Assembly (NCBI GenBank): GCA_964486935.1
Contig: CAZAPG010000028.1
Coordinates: 22,012-86,011 of the forward strand
Direction of reading: 5' to 3'
Length of the DNA: 64,000 bases
DNA from: CAZAPG01 sp964486935
GTDB lineage: Bacteria > Chloroflexota > Anaerolineae > 4572-78 > J111
This document shows positions 46,908 to 55,245 of the stretch, in pieces (position 1 is the first letter of the stretch; each line of letters starts with the position of its first letter). Position numbers and translations under genes: made by a program. The notes beneath the pieces were generated by a model that had not been told where the DNA came from, searched no databases, and was given only the letters and a program-made list of their open reading frames with translations.

Positions 46908-48152
46908 ATGTCTTACGACAACATTGTAGTGCCGCAAGAGGGTAACAAAATTACCATCGAAGGCGGCAAATTAAAAGTATCAAACCACCCAATCCTGGCC
47001 TTTATTGAGGGCGATGGTATTGGCATTGATATTTCCCCCGCCAGCAAACGCATTTGGGATGCCGCCGTTCAGGCCGCCTATGGCGGTCAGCGTAAAATTG
47101 CCTGGATGGAAATTTACGCTGGCGAAAAAGCGGCCCAATTATACGGCGGCGACTACATGCCCGAAGAAACCTTCGCTGCAATGCGCGAGTTTATTGTGGG
47201 CATTAAAGGCCCGTTGACCACGCCCGTGGGCGGCGGGTTCCGCAGCCTTAACGTTACCCTGCGCCAGGTGCTAGACCTGTACGCCTGCGTGCGCCCGGTG
47301 CGCTGGTACGAGGGCATCCCCAGCCCGGTCAAACGCCCCGAAGATGTCAACATGGTCATTTTCCGTGAGAACACCGAAGATGTGTACGCCGGCATCGAAT
47401 ACGAAGCCGGCACGCCCGAATGCGACAAGGTAACAAAATTTCTGCGTGATGAGATGGGCGCAAAGTTTTGGGATGGCTCCGGTATTGGCATTAAACCCAT
47501 CAGCGCCTTTGGCACCAAACGGCTGGTACGCAAGGCCATTCAACACGCCATTGATTACGGCTTCGATAACGTCACCCTGGTTCACAAGGGCAACATTCAA
47601 AAATTTACCGAAGGCGCTTTTCGCAAGTGGGGTTACGAGCTGGCCAAAGAAGAGTTTGGCGATACCGTTATCAGCGAGGATGAATTATGGGATGATTACA
47701 ACGGCAAGCAGCCGGCAGGCAAAATTGTCATTAAAGACCGCATTGCCGACATTATCTTTCAGCACGTGCTGCTGCGGCCTAAAGAGTTTGGGGTGCTGGC
47801 CGCCCCTAACCTCAACGGCGATTATTTGAGCGACGCTCTGGCGGCGCAGGTGGGCGGCCTGGGTATTGCCCCCGGCGCTAACATAGCCGACCACATAGCC
47901 CTGTTTGAAGCCACCCACGGCACCGCCCCCAAATATGCCGGCCAGGACAAGGTGAACCCCGGCAGCCTGCTCTTTTCCGGGGTGATGATGCTGGAATATA
48001 TCGGCTGGCGCGAAGCCGCCGAACTGATTAAACAAGCCTACGCCAAAACCGTGTCGGGCAAAATTGTCACTTATGATTTTGCCCGCCAGATGGACGGGGC
48101 CAAAGAAGTGAAAACCAGCGAGTTTGCCGACGCGGTTATTTCAAATTTGTAA
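46908..48152 (+). CDS. icd: Isocitrate dehydrogenase (NADP)
   Basis: 414-aa homodimeric TCA-cycle enzyme converting isocitrate to 2-oxoglutarate. Close to the E. coli type: FIEGDGIGIDISP, substrate loop GGGFRSLNVTLRQ (the Ser that is phosphorylated in E. coli is present), ENTEDVYAGIEYEAG, KGNIQKFTEGAF, and ATHGTAPKYAGQD. Met-Asp ligands and cofactor loop are intact. ATG with AGGAG and a strong promoter. The only central-metabolism gene in the signalling island. Confidence 0.96.
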   Translation: MSYDNIVVPQEGNKITIEGGKLKVSNHPILAFIEGDGIGIDISPASKRIWDAAVQAAYGGQRKIAWMEIYAGEKAAQLYGGDYMPEETFAAMREFIVGIKGPLTTPVGGGFRSLNVTLRQVLDLYACVRPVRWYEGIPSPVKRPEDVNMVIFRENTEDVYAGIEYEAGTPECDKVTKFLRDEMGAKFWDGSGIGIKPISAFGTKRLVRKAIQHAIDYGFDNVTLVHKGNIQKFTEGAFRKWGYELAKEEFGDTVISEDELWDDYNGKQPAGKIVIKDRIADIIFQHVLLRPKEFGVLAAPNLNGDYLSDALAAQVGGLGIAPGANIADHIALFEATHGTAPKYAGQDKVNPGSLLFSGVMMLEYIGWREAAELIKQAYAKTVSGKIVTYDFARQMDGAKEVKTSEFADAVISNL

Positions 48153-48168
48153 TTACGCCGTTGCCAAC

Positions 48169-48203
48169 AAAAAGGCGTGCCGGCAATTGAGGCACGCCTT
48201 TTT
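48169..48203. terminator. Bidirectional intrinsic terminator
   Basis: AAAAAGGCGTGCC/GGCACGCCTTTTT, 13-bp stem and 9-nt loop, between convergent icd and the phosphotransferase-receiver gene. Confidence 0.92.
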
Positions 48204-48221
48204 AATTTTTAGGTGTTTAAT

Positions 48222-50084
48222 TTAAATTTGCGATGTCAGCAGCGCGTCGCGCACAGCTTCTCTGAACTCGTCGTACTCAAAATATTCTTTGAGCAGCACG
48301 TTTGTTACCGAGAATTTTTTGAACGCCTTGATGACATCTCGCTTGTCAATCTCGCCGCTGATGATGATGACCGGAACGGCCGCGCCCAGGCGGTTACGCA
48401 CATAATTGAGCAATAAAATCCCCTCTTGCGCTTCTAACTCGTGGCCCAGGTGGGCATCAATAGTAATCAGGTTAAAGCGCCCGCTTTGCAGTTTGTGCCG
48501 GGCCTCGCTAAAACTGCCGGCAACCTCTACCAAACAGCCGGTATCTTGCAGCGTGTCTTGCAAAATTTCTTGCCAGATGGGTTCATCTTCAACCACCAGC
48601 ACGCGGTAGCCGGTTAACTCCCAATTATTGAGCGAGCGCGGCCAGACCGGCAGGGGGGTGCGCATTAATCCACGGGCCACCATAGCCCCTATCACCGCCA
48701 GGCCGGGGGCCGGCGGCTCCAGCCCCCTGAATTTGAGCGTCCCCAGCAGGGTAATTATCAACCCCAGGTAATATTCGTCCCAATCCCGGTCATCCATCAG
48801 GTATTGGCGGGCCAGCCGGCGCAGGTTGACCAGCAGGGTGTACGGCTCTTGCAGGGCAGTATGCGGGGCGGTAGTTGGCGGCGGGTCGGCGTGGAGCGAC
48901 TCAAGCAGGCCGGCCAATACCTCTGGCCCCAAACGGGCGCGGTTGATGACCGCCGGCAGCAGTTTGGTAATAATTTGACCTTCTAATCGCTGCAAATCAT
49001 ACAGGGTGGGGCCGGGCCGAGTTTCAGAAAAATCAATCAGCCAGGCAAAGCCGGTGGCGTCATCCACCAGAATATTTTCCAGGTTCAAATCGCCGTGAAT
49101 GGTGGATACTTTCATTTCGATAACCTGATTGAGCAGGGCCGGCAGGTCTCGCAGGGGGTTGGGGTAGTTGCGGCCATTCAGGTTAAAGCTGGGGGCCTGG
49201 GGGTCAAAGGTGGGCAGCGCCTGGCGCGTGGCCTGAGCCAGCAGGGTTGGCCGGGTGGCGCGGATAACAGCTTCCAGCGCGTCCAGCCGCTGGCCCGGCT
49301 GATAATCTGCCGGGTTGGAAGCCTCTACATTTAGCCTGAGCGGGGCCGACGCCTGGCCGGGCGGGGGGTCGGCCAGCAGGGTGATTTCCTGCCGGTCGGG
49401 CCGAACTTCGGCCACGCGGAACCCTTCTAATCTAACGGCCTGGCCGGGCGGCAGGTTCAGTAAGGCTTCGGCATCCAGGCGGCCGGCGGTGAGCGTTTGG
49501 GGTTGACTTTCTGCCGGCAGGGCCAGTTTCAAATGCAAATGGGCGTGCAGCAGCCGGTCGTAATACTCGCTAACGACAAATTTTTGGGGGCGGTTGATAG
49601 CCCACCACTGGCGGCCATAGATTCTAAACACCCGGTCGAGCACTGCCGAGGCAGCCTGCCCGCCCCGGTTGTCGAAATAGGTTTGCAGGCTGTGGGTTGG
49701 CAGGCGCGGGTCGCCTCCGGCAAAAGAGTAGATAAGCAAGGCCAGTTGCCCGTTGTCGGCGGTGCGCGGTTCTTGTTGCAAGCGGGCGGTATTTTGCGGC
49801 GAGGCGTGCTCAACATACTGGCGATAGGCGCGGTATTCTCGCTGCAACTCTGCCGGCTCGCCCAGTTTAGCCACCAACTGGGCCTGACCAGAGTCGGGTG
49901 AAACCAGCAAAACTATGGCGCTGCTGTAACCTGACCTGAATTTGCGCTCGATAAAAAGTTCCCGGCTGCCGGCAAAGGCTTTTGCCAGCAGCAATTTTTC
50001 AGCCGGGGTCAGAGTCAAACCCGGCACGTGGCGAATATTGGGTGGGTTATCGGGTTGAGCCGGTGCGGCTTCCGGCGAACTCAT
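48222..50084 (-). CDS. APH-like phosphotransferase-receiver fusion
   Basis: 620-aa protein. Residues 30-470 form an aminoglycoside-phosphotransferase-like kinase: N-lobe with FRSGYSSAIVLLV and AKLGEPAEL, catalytic loop HGDLNLEN (His330, Asp332, Asn337), metal Asp in WLIDFSETRPG. Residues 493-620 are a receiver with LVVEDEPIWQEIL, phospho-Asp in TIDAHLG, Ser in IIISGEID and Lys in LLKEYFE. A beta-rich insert (about 205-260) splits the kinase. Last gene of the GAF-kinase/receiver/receiver-STK operon. The phosphate acceptor is unknown: protein or small molecule both possible. ATG with AGGAG. Confidence 0.88.
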   Translation of the reverse strand: MSSPEAAPAQPDNPPNIRHVPGLTLTPAEKLLLAKAFAGSRELFIERKFRSGYSSAIVLLVSPDSGQAQLVAKLGEPAELQREYRAYRQYVEHASPQNTARLQQEPRTADNGQLALLIYSFAGGDPRLPTHSLQTYFDNRGGQAASAVLDRVFRIYGRQWWAINRPQKFVVSEYYDRLLHAHLHLKLALPAESQPQTLTAGRLDAEALLNLPPGQAVRLEGFRVAEVRPDRQEITLLADPPPGQASAPLRLNVEASNPADYQPGQRLDALEAVIRATRPTLLAQATRQALPTFDPQAPSFNLNGRNYPNPLRDLPALLNQVIEMKVSTIHGDLNLENILVDDATGFAWLIDFSETRPGPTLYDLQRLEGQIITKLLPAVINRARLGPEVLAGLLESLHADPPPTTAPHTALQEPYTLLVNLRRLARQYLMDDRDWDEYYLGLIITLLGTLKFRGLEPPAPGLAVIGAMVARGLMRTPLPVWPRSLNNWELTGYRVLVVEDEPIWQEILQDTLQDTGCLVEVAGSFSEARHKLQSGRFNLITIDAHLGHELEAQEGILLLNYVRNRLGAAVPVIIISGEIDKRDVIKAFKKFSVTNVLLKEYFEYDEFREAVRDALLTSQI

Positions 50085-50126
50085 TAGAGAGGCTCCTGGG
50101 TAAATAGTGTTGGCTTTTTTGATTTG

Positions 50127-51332
50127 TCAGGCCGGTTGAGTTTGGCTCAATGTTTGGGCCATTTCGGCGGCGCTTTGGTACCGCTGGTTGGGGTCTCGCG
50201 CCACGGCTTTCATAATGGCCCCGGCCAGCCCGTTTGAGATGGCGGGTTCAAGTTGTTGCAGTGGTTGAGGGTCCTGTTGTAATTTTTGCATGGGGTCGGG
50301 GTAAAGCTTTTGCCCGGATAGCAACTCGTATAATACAGCCCCTACGGCGTAAATGTCAACGCGCTGGTCAACATGTTTGGCCTGTAGAATCTGTTCCGGG
50401 GGCATATACTCCAGCGTGCCCAGCACATCTTCGGTTTTAGTAAGCGAAGCGCCGGCGTTCAGGACTTTGGCAATGCCAAAATCGGTCAGTTTGACCTGCG
50501 CATCCGGCAATATGATGATGTTTGACGGTTTGATATCTCTGTGAATCACCTGCTGCTGATGGGCATAGACCAGGGCGCTGCACAATTGACGCCCAATTTG
50601 GGCCACCTGCGCGGGCGGCAGCCTGTTATCTGGCCGGTTCAATATCTGTTGCAGCGTCAGGCCGTCCAGATATTCCATCACAAAAAAGGTCTGCTCGTTG
50701 GGCAGGGCAGCGGCAACATAATCGAACACTTTAACAATGTTGGGGTGGTTCAGGCGACGCGCTGTTTCAACCTCGTTGCTAAAGCGCGTCAACCGGCGAG
50801 ATGCCTCGGCGGGGGTCAGACGGGGGTCGTGATGCAGCACTTTGAGGGCCACAATTCCATTTTTAGAGTCGCGGGCTTTGTAAACCGTCCCCATGCCGCC
50901 GCGCCCCAACTCGGCCAGCAGGCGATACTCATGCAGGTAAAAGGCCCGGTCTACAATTTCCTTAAAAACAGACAGGTCAAAATCGGCTTTGTCAACAAAA
51001 TCGAATACATCAAATTCTTTAAAGTAGTTTCGCAGCCGGGTCATGCCTACGCTTTTGTGGCCGGTTACAACAATGCATTTGGTTTGAGGGTGATGTTGGG
51101 TAATAAAGGCCAGCAGTTCCTCGCCATCCAGCGCCGGGGTGTTGAGAGTCAGGCCAATATCTACGGTGACTAAATTAAACGGTTTGCCGGCTGCCTGGGC
51201 CAGATCAAGCGCCTCTTTGGCTTCATCGCGGCTGGATACAACGGTAACGGCGTATTCGGCTTCCAGCGGCTCTTGCAAAAAGTGTTGCCAGAGCGGGTCA
51301 TCTTCAACTACCAAAATTCTACCGGCAAACAT
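50127..51332 (-). CDS. Receiver-Ser/Thr protein kinase fusion
   Basis: 401-aa cytosolic protein. Receiver at 1-130 (LVVEDDPLWQHFL, phospho-Asp58, Thr90, Lys115) and a Hanks-type kinase at 135-400: Gly loop GRGGMGTVY, Lys164, catalytic HRDIKPSN (Asp266), DFG at 284-286 and the PPEQ APE-like motif. There is no transmembrane helix or PASTA domain, unlike PknB. A two-component phosphate signal is thus turned into Ser/Thr phosphorylation. ATG at 51332 chosen; a TTG at 51347 overlaps the preceding gene. FHA domains of the transporter at 37629 are possible readers. Confidence 0.92.
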   Translation of the reverse strand: MFAGRILVVEDDPLWQHFLQEPLEAEYAVTVVSSRDEAKEALDLAQAAGKPFNLVTVDIGLTLNTPALDGEELLAFITQHHPQTKCIVVTGHKSVGMTRLRNYFKEFDVFDFVDKADFDLSVFKEIVDRAFYLHEYRLLAELGRGGMGTVYKARDSKNGIVALKVLHHDPRLTPAEASRRLTRFSNEVETARRLNHPNIVKVFDYVAAALPNEQTFFVMEYLDGLTLQQILNRPDNRLPPAQVAQIGRQLCSALVYAHQQQVIHRDIKPSNIIILPDAQVKLTDFGIAKVLNAGASLTKTEDVLGTLEYMPPEQILQAKHVDQRVDIYAVGAVLYELLSGQKLYPDPMQKLQQDPQPLQQLEPAISNGLAGAIMKAVARDPNQRYQSAAEMAQTLSQTQPA

Positions 51333-51343
51333 TCTTTCGCCTT

Positions 51344-51757
51344 TCAAGAGGAGTTGCCGCCATCATTAAATCTGGCGGCGGCTTGTTTAACCTGAGCAAT
51401 AAACTCGTTAAGGTCGAACTTGTCTTTCTTGATTTCGGCCATTACCAAATTTTGCCGGCTGCCTAACAGTCGCATCCCTTCTTCGGAGCCGCTGACGACG
51501 ATGATGGGCAACTTGAGGCCCCTGCGATTGATGTAATTGGCAACTACCAGACCATCGGTGTTGCCCGGCACCTGGGTAAGGTTGATATCGATGATGGCCA
51601 GGGTGAAGGTATGCCGGTCGAGCAGGGCCAGCGCCTCTTCTTTGGTGGCCGCCGCAAAAACCTTAAAGCCCAATTCTTGCAGCGACTCGCCAAAAAATTG
51701 TTCTCGCCAGAGTTCCTGGTCTTCAACTACCAACACCTGCGGCGCTTGCCCGGTCAT
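51344..51757 (-). CDS. Stand-alone response regulator receiver
   Basis: 137-aa CheY-like protein: LVVEDQELWREQFF, phospho-Asp in AIIDINL followed by the long loop TQVPGNTDGLVVA, Ser in IVVSGSEE, Lys in KKDKFD. Closest in pattern to the lone receiver at 34943-35353. It sits between the GAF kinase (25 bp upstream) and the receiver-kinase fusion, mirroring the TIR operon. ATG start. Confidence 0.9.
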   Translation of the reverse strand: MTGQAPQVLVVEDQELWREQFFGESLQELGFKVFAAATKEEALALLDRHTFTLAIIDINLTQVPGNTDGLVVANYINRRGLKLPIIVVSGSEEGMRLLGSRQNLVMAEIKKDKFDLNEFIAQVKQAAARFNDGGNSS

Positions 51758-51782
51758 TGTTCTTTGCCTTTTGCGTAATACT

Positions 51783-54700
51783 CTAAATCTCTGCGGTCCG
51801 GCCTGGCTGCGCCGCTGTATGATTCACCGCAAGTTTTACCACAAATCGACACCCGTTCGCCGGGTGGGGGTCTAACCAAATATTGCCGCCAATGCGATTG
51901 AGATAAATTTTGCACCACCACAACCCGTAGCCCAACCCGCTTTTTTTAGAACTGACCCCCAAATTAAAAATATCGGAACTGGTTAGATGACCGGCCAAAC
52001 CGGGGCCGGAATCGGCAACGATAATTTCTACCGCCTGGCCTTCGCGTTTGCCCTCGATGCGCAGGTCGCCCTTATCTTCCATCGCTTCAATGGCATTGGT
52101 AATAAGGTTACGGAACACCTCGCCCAGTTGGTAAGTGCCCATAACCAGGGGCAGGTCCTCTTCTAAGCTGATTGCCAGGTTAACTGCCGCCGGCAGCGGC
52201 TGCAATTTATCTAGGGTCGAGGCCAGGCTAACTTTAATATCAATCGGTTCGGTGGGCTGGTCCTGAAAGGGGTTGCGAATATTGCGGGCCAGCTCCAGCG
52301 TTTTTTCGGCGCTGGCCTGAATTTCATCCAGCCGTTTGGCTAAAAATTCATCGGTCAGGGTTCCTTGCGACATTTTCAGTCGAATTTGCTGCACCAGCAC
52401 CCTGATGGCTCCATCGGAGTTGTTGATGCTGTGGACCATATTGGTGGCAATATCGCTCATGGCGGCAATTCGTTCGGCCTCAAGCGAGCGCAGGCGGGTC
52501 TCTTCCAGCTCTTGATAGTAACGCGCCGTTTGAATAGCCACGGCGGTTTGGGTGGCTAAAATATCCAGCAGGGACTCATCCTCTTCGCTGAACATATCGG
52601 GCGCGGGGCTGCCCATATCAATTACCCCCATTAGCTCCTCGCCGGCCAAAATGGGGGCGGCCACTTCGGCCCGAATGCCCCAATCGGGGTAGGTGTTAAT
52701 CCACTCCGTGGCCGATAAATCGGCAATACGGCGGGTGCGGCGATGCTCGGCCACCCAGGTAGCCAGCCCCGGCCGGTAGGTGATGGCCGTCACCGAGCCT
52801 TGAGGGTAACTGACCCGCGGCTCCAGCGCGCCGCTTTCGCGGTTGGTCAAAATGATATTGCCAAATTTGGCGTCAACCAGTTTGAGGCCCACATCCAGAA
52901 TATTTTCCAGCAGCTTTTCCAAATCAGAAGTGGAGCTGATGAGCCGGTCGATATTTTGCAGGCTTTGCAGTTCTCGCACGCGGCGGCGCAGGCGCTCGTG
53001 GACGTGCTCAAACTGGCGGGCGTTTTGAATGGCCAGCGCGGCCTGGTTGGCAAAGCCTTGCAGCGATTCCAAATCGTCCTGAGAAATTTCGGCGCGGCGG
53101 CTGCCGGCATACAGCACCCCAAACAATCGCTCTTCTGAGCGAATGGGCAGCACGGCAAAGGTGGTTAGCAAAAACATATCTTGCAGCAGCCGGCACATTT
53201 TTTCTTTGGCCAGGGGCCGGGCGATATCATACAGGCTGTTGGTGACTCTGGCCTGCCGGTTGCCAATAACAGCAATGCCAATGTTATCGGGGTGCTCAGT
53301 TAAGGAGAGGCTGCGGCCAATTAACTTCTGCTTGTGGCGGTCGGCCAGCAAGCGTTCGCGCTCAAGCAGCCCCAGCAGGGCCGGGTCTTGCTCAACGGCA
53401 AACTCCTGCACCGTTAGCAACTGCCGGGCTTCGTCGATGGTGGCCAGCAATACCGCCCGGTAGTTGAGTCCCTCAACCACGCCGGTGGCCACGCGGGCCA
53501 GCACCTCTGGCAGAGAAAGGGTCGATTGTAACGCGCCTAAAATATCGCGCAGGCTACTCAACTCCCGGTTGCGGCGCTCGACAATTTCCAGCCGTTCCTG
53601 GCTCTCTTCGTTTAATTGAATTTGCTGGGTGTAGAGTCGGGCGTTGACAATGGCTACGGCCACCTGGTCGGCCAGGGCTTCAATGGCCAGCACATCGTGC
53701 TGGCCAAAGGCATTGAGCGACTCGCTTTGCACGTCTAACACGCCAATTACCTGTCCCCGATATATCAGCGGCACATCCAACTCTGATTTGGTGCCTTTTA
53801 ACCCCAGCGACAGATAGCGAGGGTCGCGTTTGACATTATTAGACAGGGCAATTTTACCCTTTTGGGCCGCCCAGCCCATCATCCCCTCGCCCAGCTTTTG
53901 AACGTGTTTGGGTTCAAAATTGTCGGCGTGCAGCCCGGCGGCCACTTTGAAAACCAGGCCGCCGGCGTGTGAGTCGTGCAATTTAATGGCGACATCCTCA
54001 AAGCCAAAAGTCTCGTGAATGAGGGTGACAGTCTGTTGCAGCAACTCATCCAAATCTAAAATCGAGGTAAGTTTTTCGGCCAGTTCGGCCACCACGCGCA
54101 ATTGGGTAGCGCGGGCCTTTTCGGCTTCAAACAGGCGGGCATTTTCAATGGCAAAGGCCGCCAAATTGGCCAGCGAGGTGAGAAAGCGTTCATCTCGACG
54201 CCTGAAAGCGGCCGGTTGCGGGCTGGCAACGCTGATAGTGCCAATGCAGGTGCTGTGCCGCGAGATAGGGGCCACAAACAGCGAGCCGGAGGTGATGCCT
54301 CGCTCCACAAAGGCCGGCTCGGCCTGAACATCGGGCACATTGATGGGGCGGTCTTCTTTGAGCACCAGCCCGGCAATGCCCTCGCCCACGGCAAAACCGC
54401 GCGGCTCTTTGGAGTCGCCTTTTACCGCTGGAAGGCGCATTTTACGGGTCAGCCGCCCGCTATTATTATCGAGCAGGTGGATGACCACCCGGTCTGCGGC
54501 CTGAATTCGCTCCAGCGATTGGTCGGCAATAAGTTTGAGCAGTTCGTCCAGGTTGCGCGTTTCGGTAAAGAGGCCGGCAATATCAAACAGGGTGTAGGCA
54601 TCGCCCAAAAGTTGCTGGGTTTCTTCGTAGCGGCGGGCGTTTTCTATGGCAATGGCGGCGTAATTGGCCAGCGGGGTCAGCAGGGTTAGGTGTTGTTGGG

Positions 54701-55163
54701 TAAAGGTGCGGCGGCTGCCGCTATTGTAAACCGCCAGCACGCCGTGGGCTTTGCCCTGCCGTTTGATGGGCAGGTTAAGAATAGAGCGGGCAAAGTAGCC
54801 GGTTTTAACCTTTACCTGGTCGCCCAGGCCAGACTCGGGGCCAATGAGTACGGGCCGGCCGGTGGTCATCACCCGCCCGGCAATGTTATCGTCGCTCACC
54901 GGCTGGCGGAAGGTGCTGGCGTACTCCTCGTTAAAATTTTTAGAGGCGCGCATGTACAGCTCGTTGGTCTCTTCATCCAGCAGCAGCAGCGACCCCTCAT
55001 CGGCCCCGCTGAATTGCACGGCAGCCTCGACAATGCGTTTGAGCACCTCCTCCAAATCAAGGGTGCCGGCGATATTTTCTAAAATGCGAATGTGGGTGTC
55101 AACAATGGGGTTAACGGTAATGGTGGCAAATGGATCGCTGCGTTTTTTGGGGGCATTCGTCAC
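51783..55163 (-). CDS. Multi-GAF sensor histidine kinase, atypical H-box
   Basis: 1126-aa cytosolic kinase with about five GAF domains (around 20-180, 190-350, 360-520, 545-720, 735-890), a dimerisation helix with H-box MVHSINNSDGAIR (about 912), and HATPase_c with NLITNAIEAM, DSGPGLAG and the closing GLGYGLWWC. It shares the VHSINN and GYGLWWC motifs with the 676-aa kinase at 35305-37335 and lacks the HExRTP form. GTG start with GGAGG. First gene of a four-gene operon (kinase, receiver, receiver-STK, phosphotransferase-receiver). Confidence 0.93.
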   Translation of the reverse strand: MTNAPKKRSDPFATITVNPIVDTHIRILENIAGTLDLEEVLKRIVEAAVQFSGADEGSLLLLDEETNELYMRASKNFNEEYASTFRQPVSDDNIAGRVMTTGRPVLIGPESGLGDQVKVKTGYFARSILNLPIKRQGKAHGVLAVYNSGSRRTFTQQHLTLLTPLANYAAIAIENARRYEETQQLLGDAYTLFDIAGLFTETRNLDELLKLIADQSLERIQAADRVVIHLLDNNSGRLTRKMRLPAVKGDSKEPRGFAVGEGIAGLVLKEDRPINVPDVQAEPAFVERGITSGSLFVAPISRHSTCIGTISVASPQPAAFRRRDERFLTSLANLAAFAIENARLFEAEKARATQLRVVAELAEKLTSILDLDELLQQTVTLIHETFGFEDVAIKLHDSHAGGLVFKVAAGLHADNFEPKHVQKLGEGMMGWAAQKGKIALSNNVKRDPRYLSLGLKGTKSELDVPLIYRGQVIGVLDVQSESLNAFGQHDVLAIEALADQVAVAIVNARLYTQQIQLNEESQERLEIVERRNRELSSLRDILGALQSTLSLPEVLARVATGVVEGLNYRAVLLATIDEARQLLTVQEFAVEQDPALLGLLERERLLADRHKQKLIGRSLSLTEHPDNIGIAVIGNRQARVTNSLYDIARPLAKEKMCRLLQDMFLLTTFAVLPIRSEERLFGVLYAGSRRAEISQDDLESLQGFANQAALAIQNARQFEHVHERLRRRVRELQSLQNIDRLISSTSDLEKLLENILDVGLKLVDAKFGNIILTNRESGALEPRVSYPQGSVTAITYRPGLATWVAEHRRTRRIADLSATEWINTYPDWGIRAEVAAPILAGEELMGVIDMGSPAPDMFSEEDESLLDILATQTAVAIQTARYYQELEETRLRSLEAERIAAMSDIATNMVHSINNSDGAIRVLVQQIRLKMSQGTLTDEFLAKRLDEIQASAEKTLELARNIRNPFQDQPTEPIDIKVSLASTLDKLQPLPAAVNLAISLEEDLPLVMGTYQLGEVFRNLITNAIEAMEDKGDLRIEGKREGQAVEIIVADSGPGLAGHLTSSDIFNLGVSSKKSGLGYGLWWCKIYLNRIGGNIWLDPHPANGCRFVVKLAVNHTAAQPGRTAEI

Positions 55164-55245
55164 GGCTGGCCTCCGCTGGAATAGGGCCGCTTTACCTTTT
55201 GAACATTAACATTGTAACACGAGCCAAAACGGGGCGTCAAGCGGG

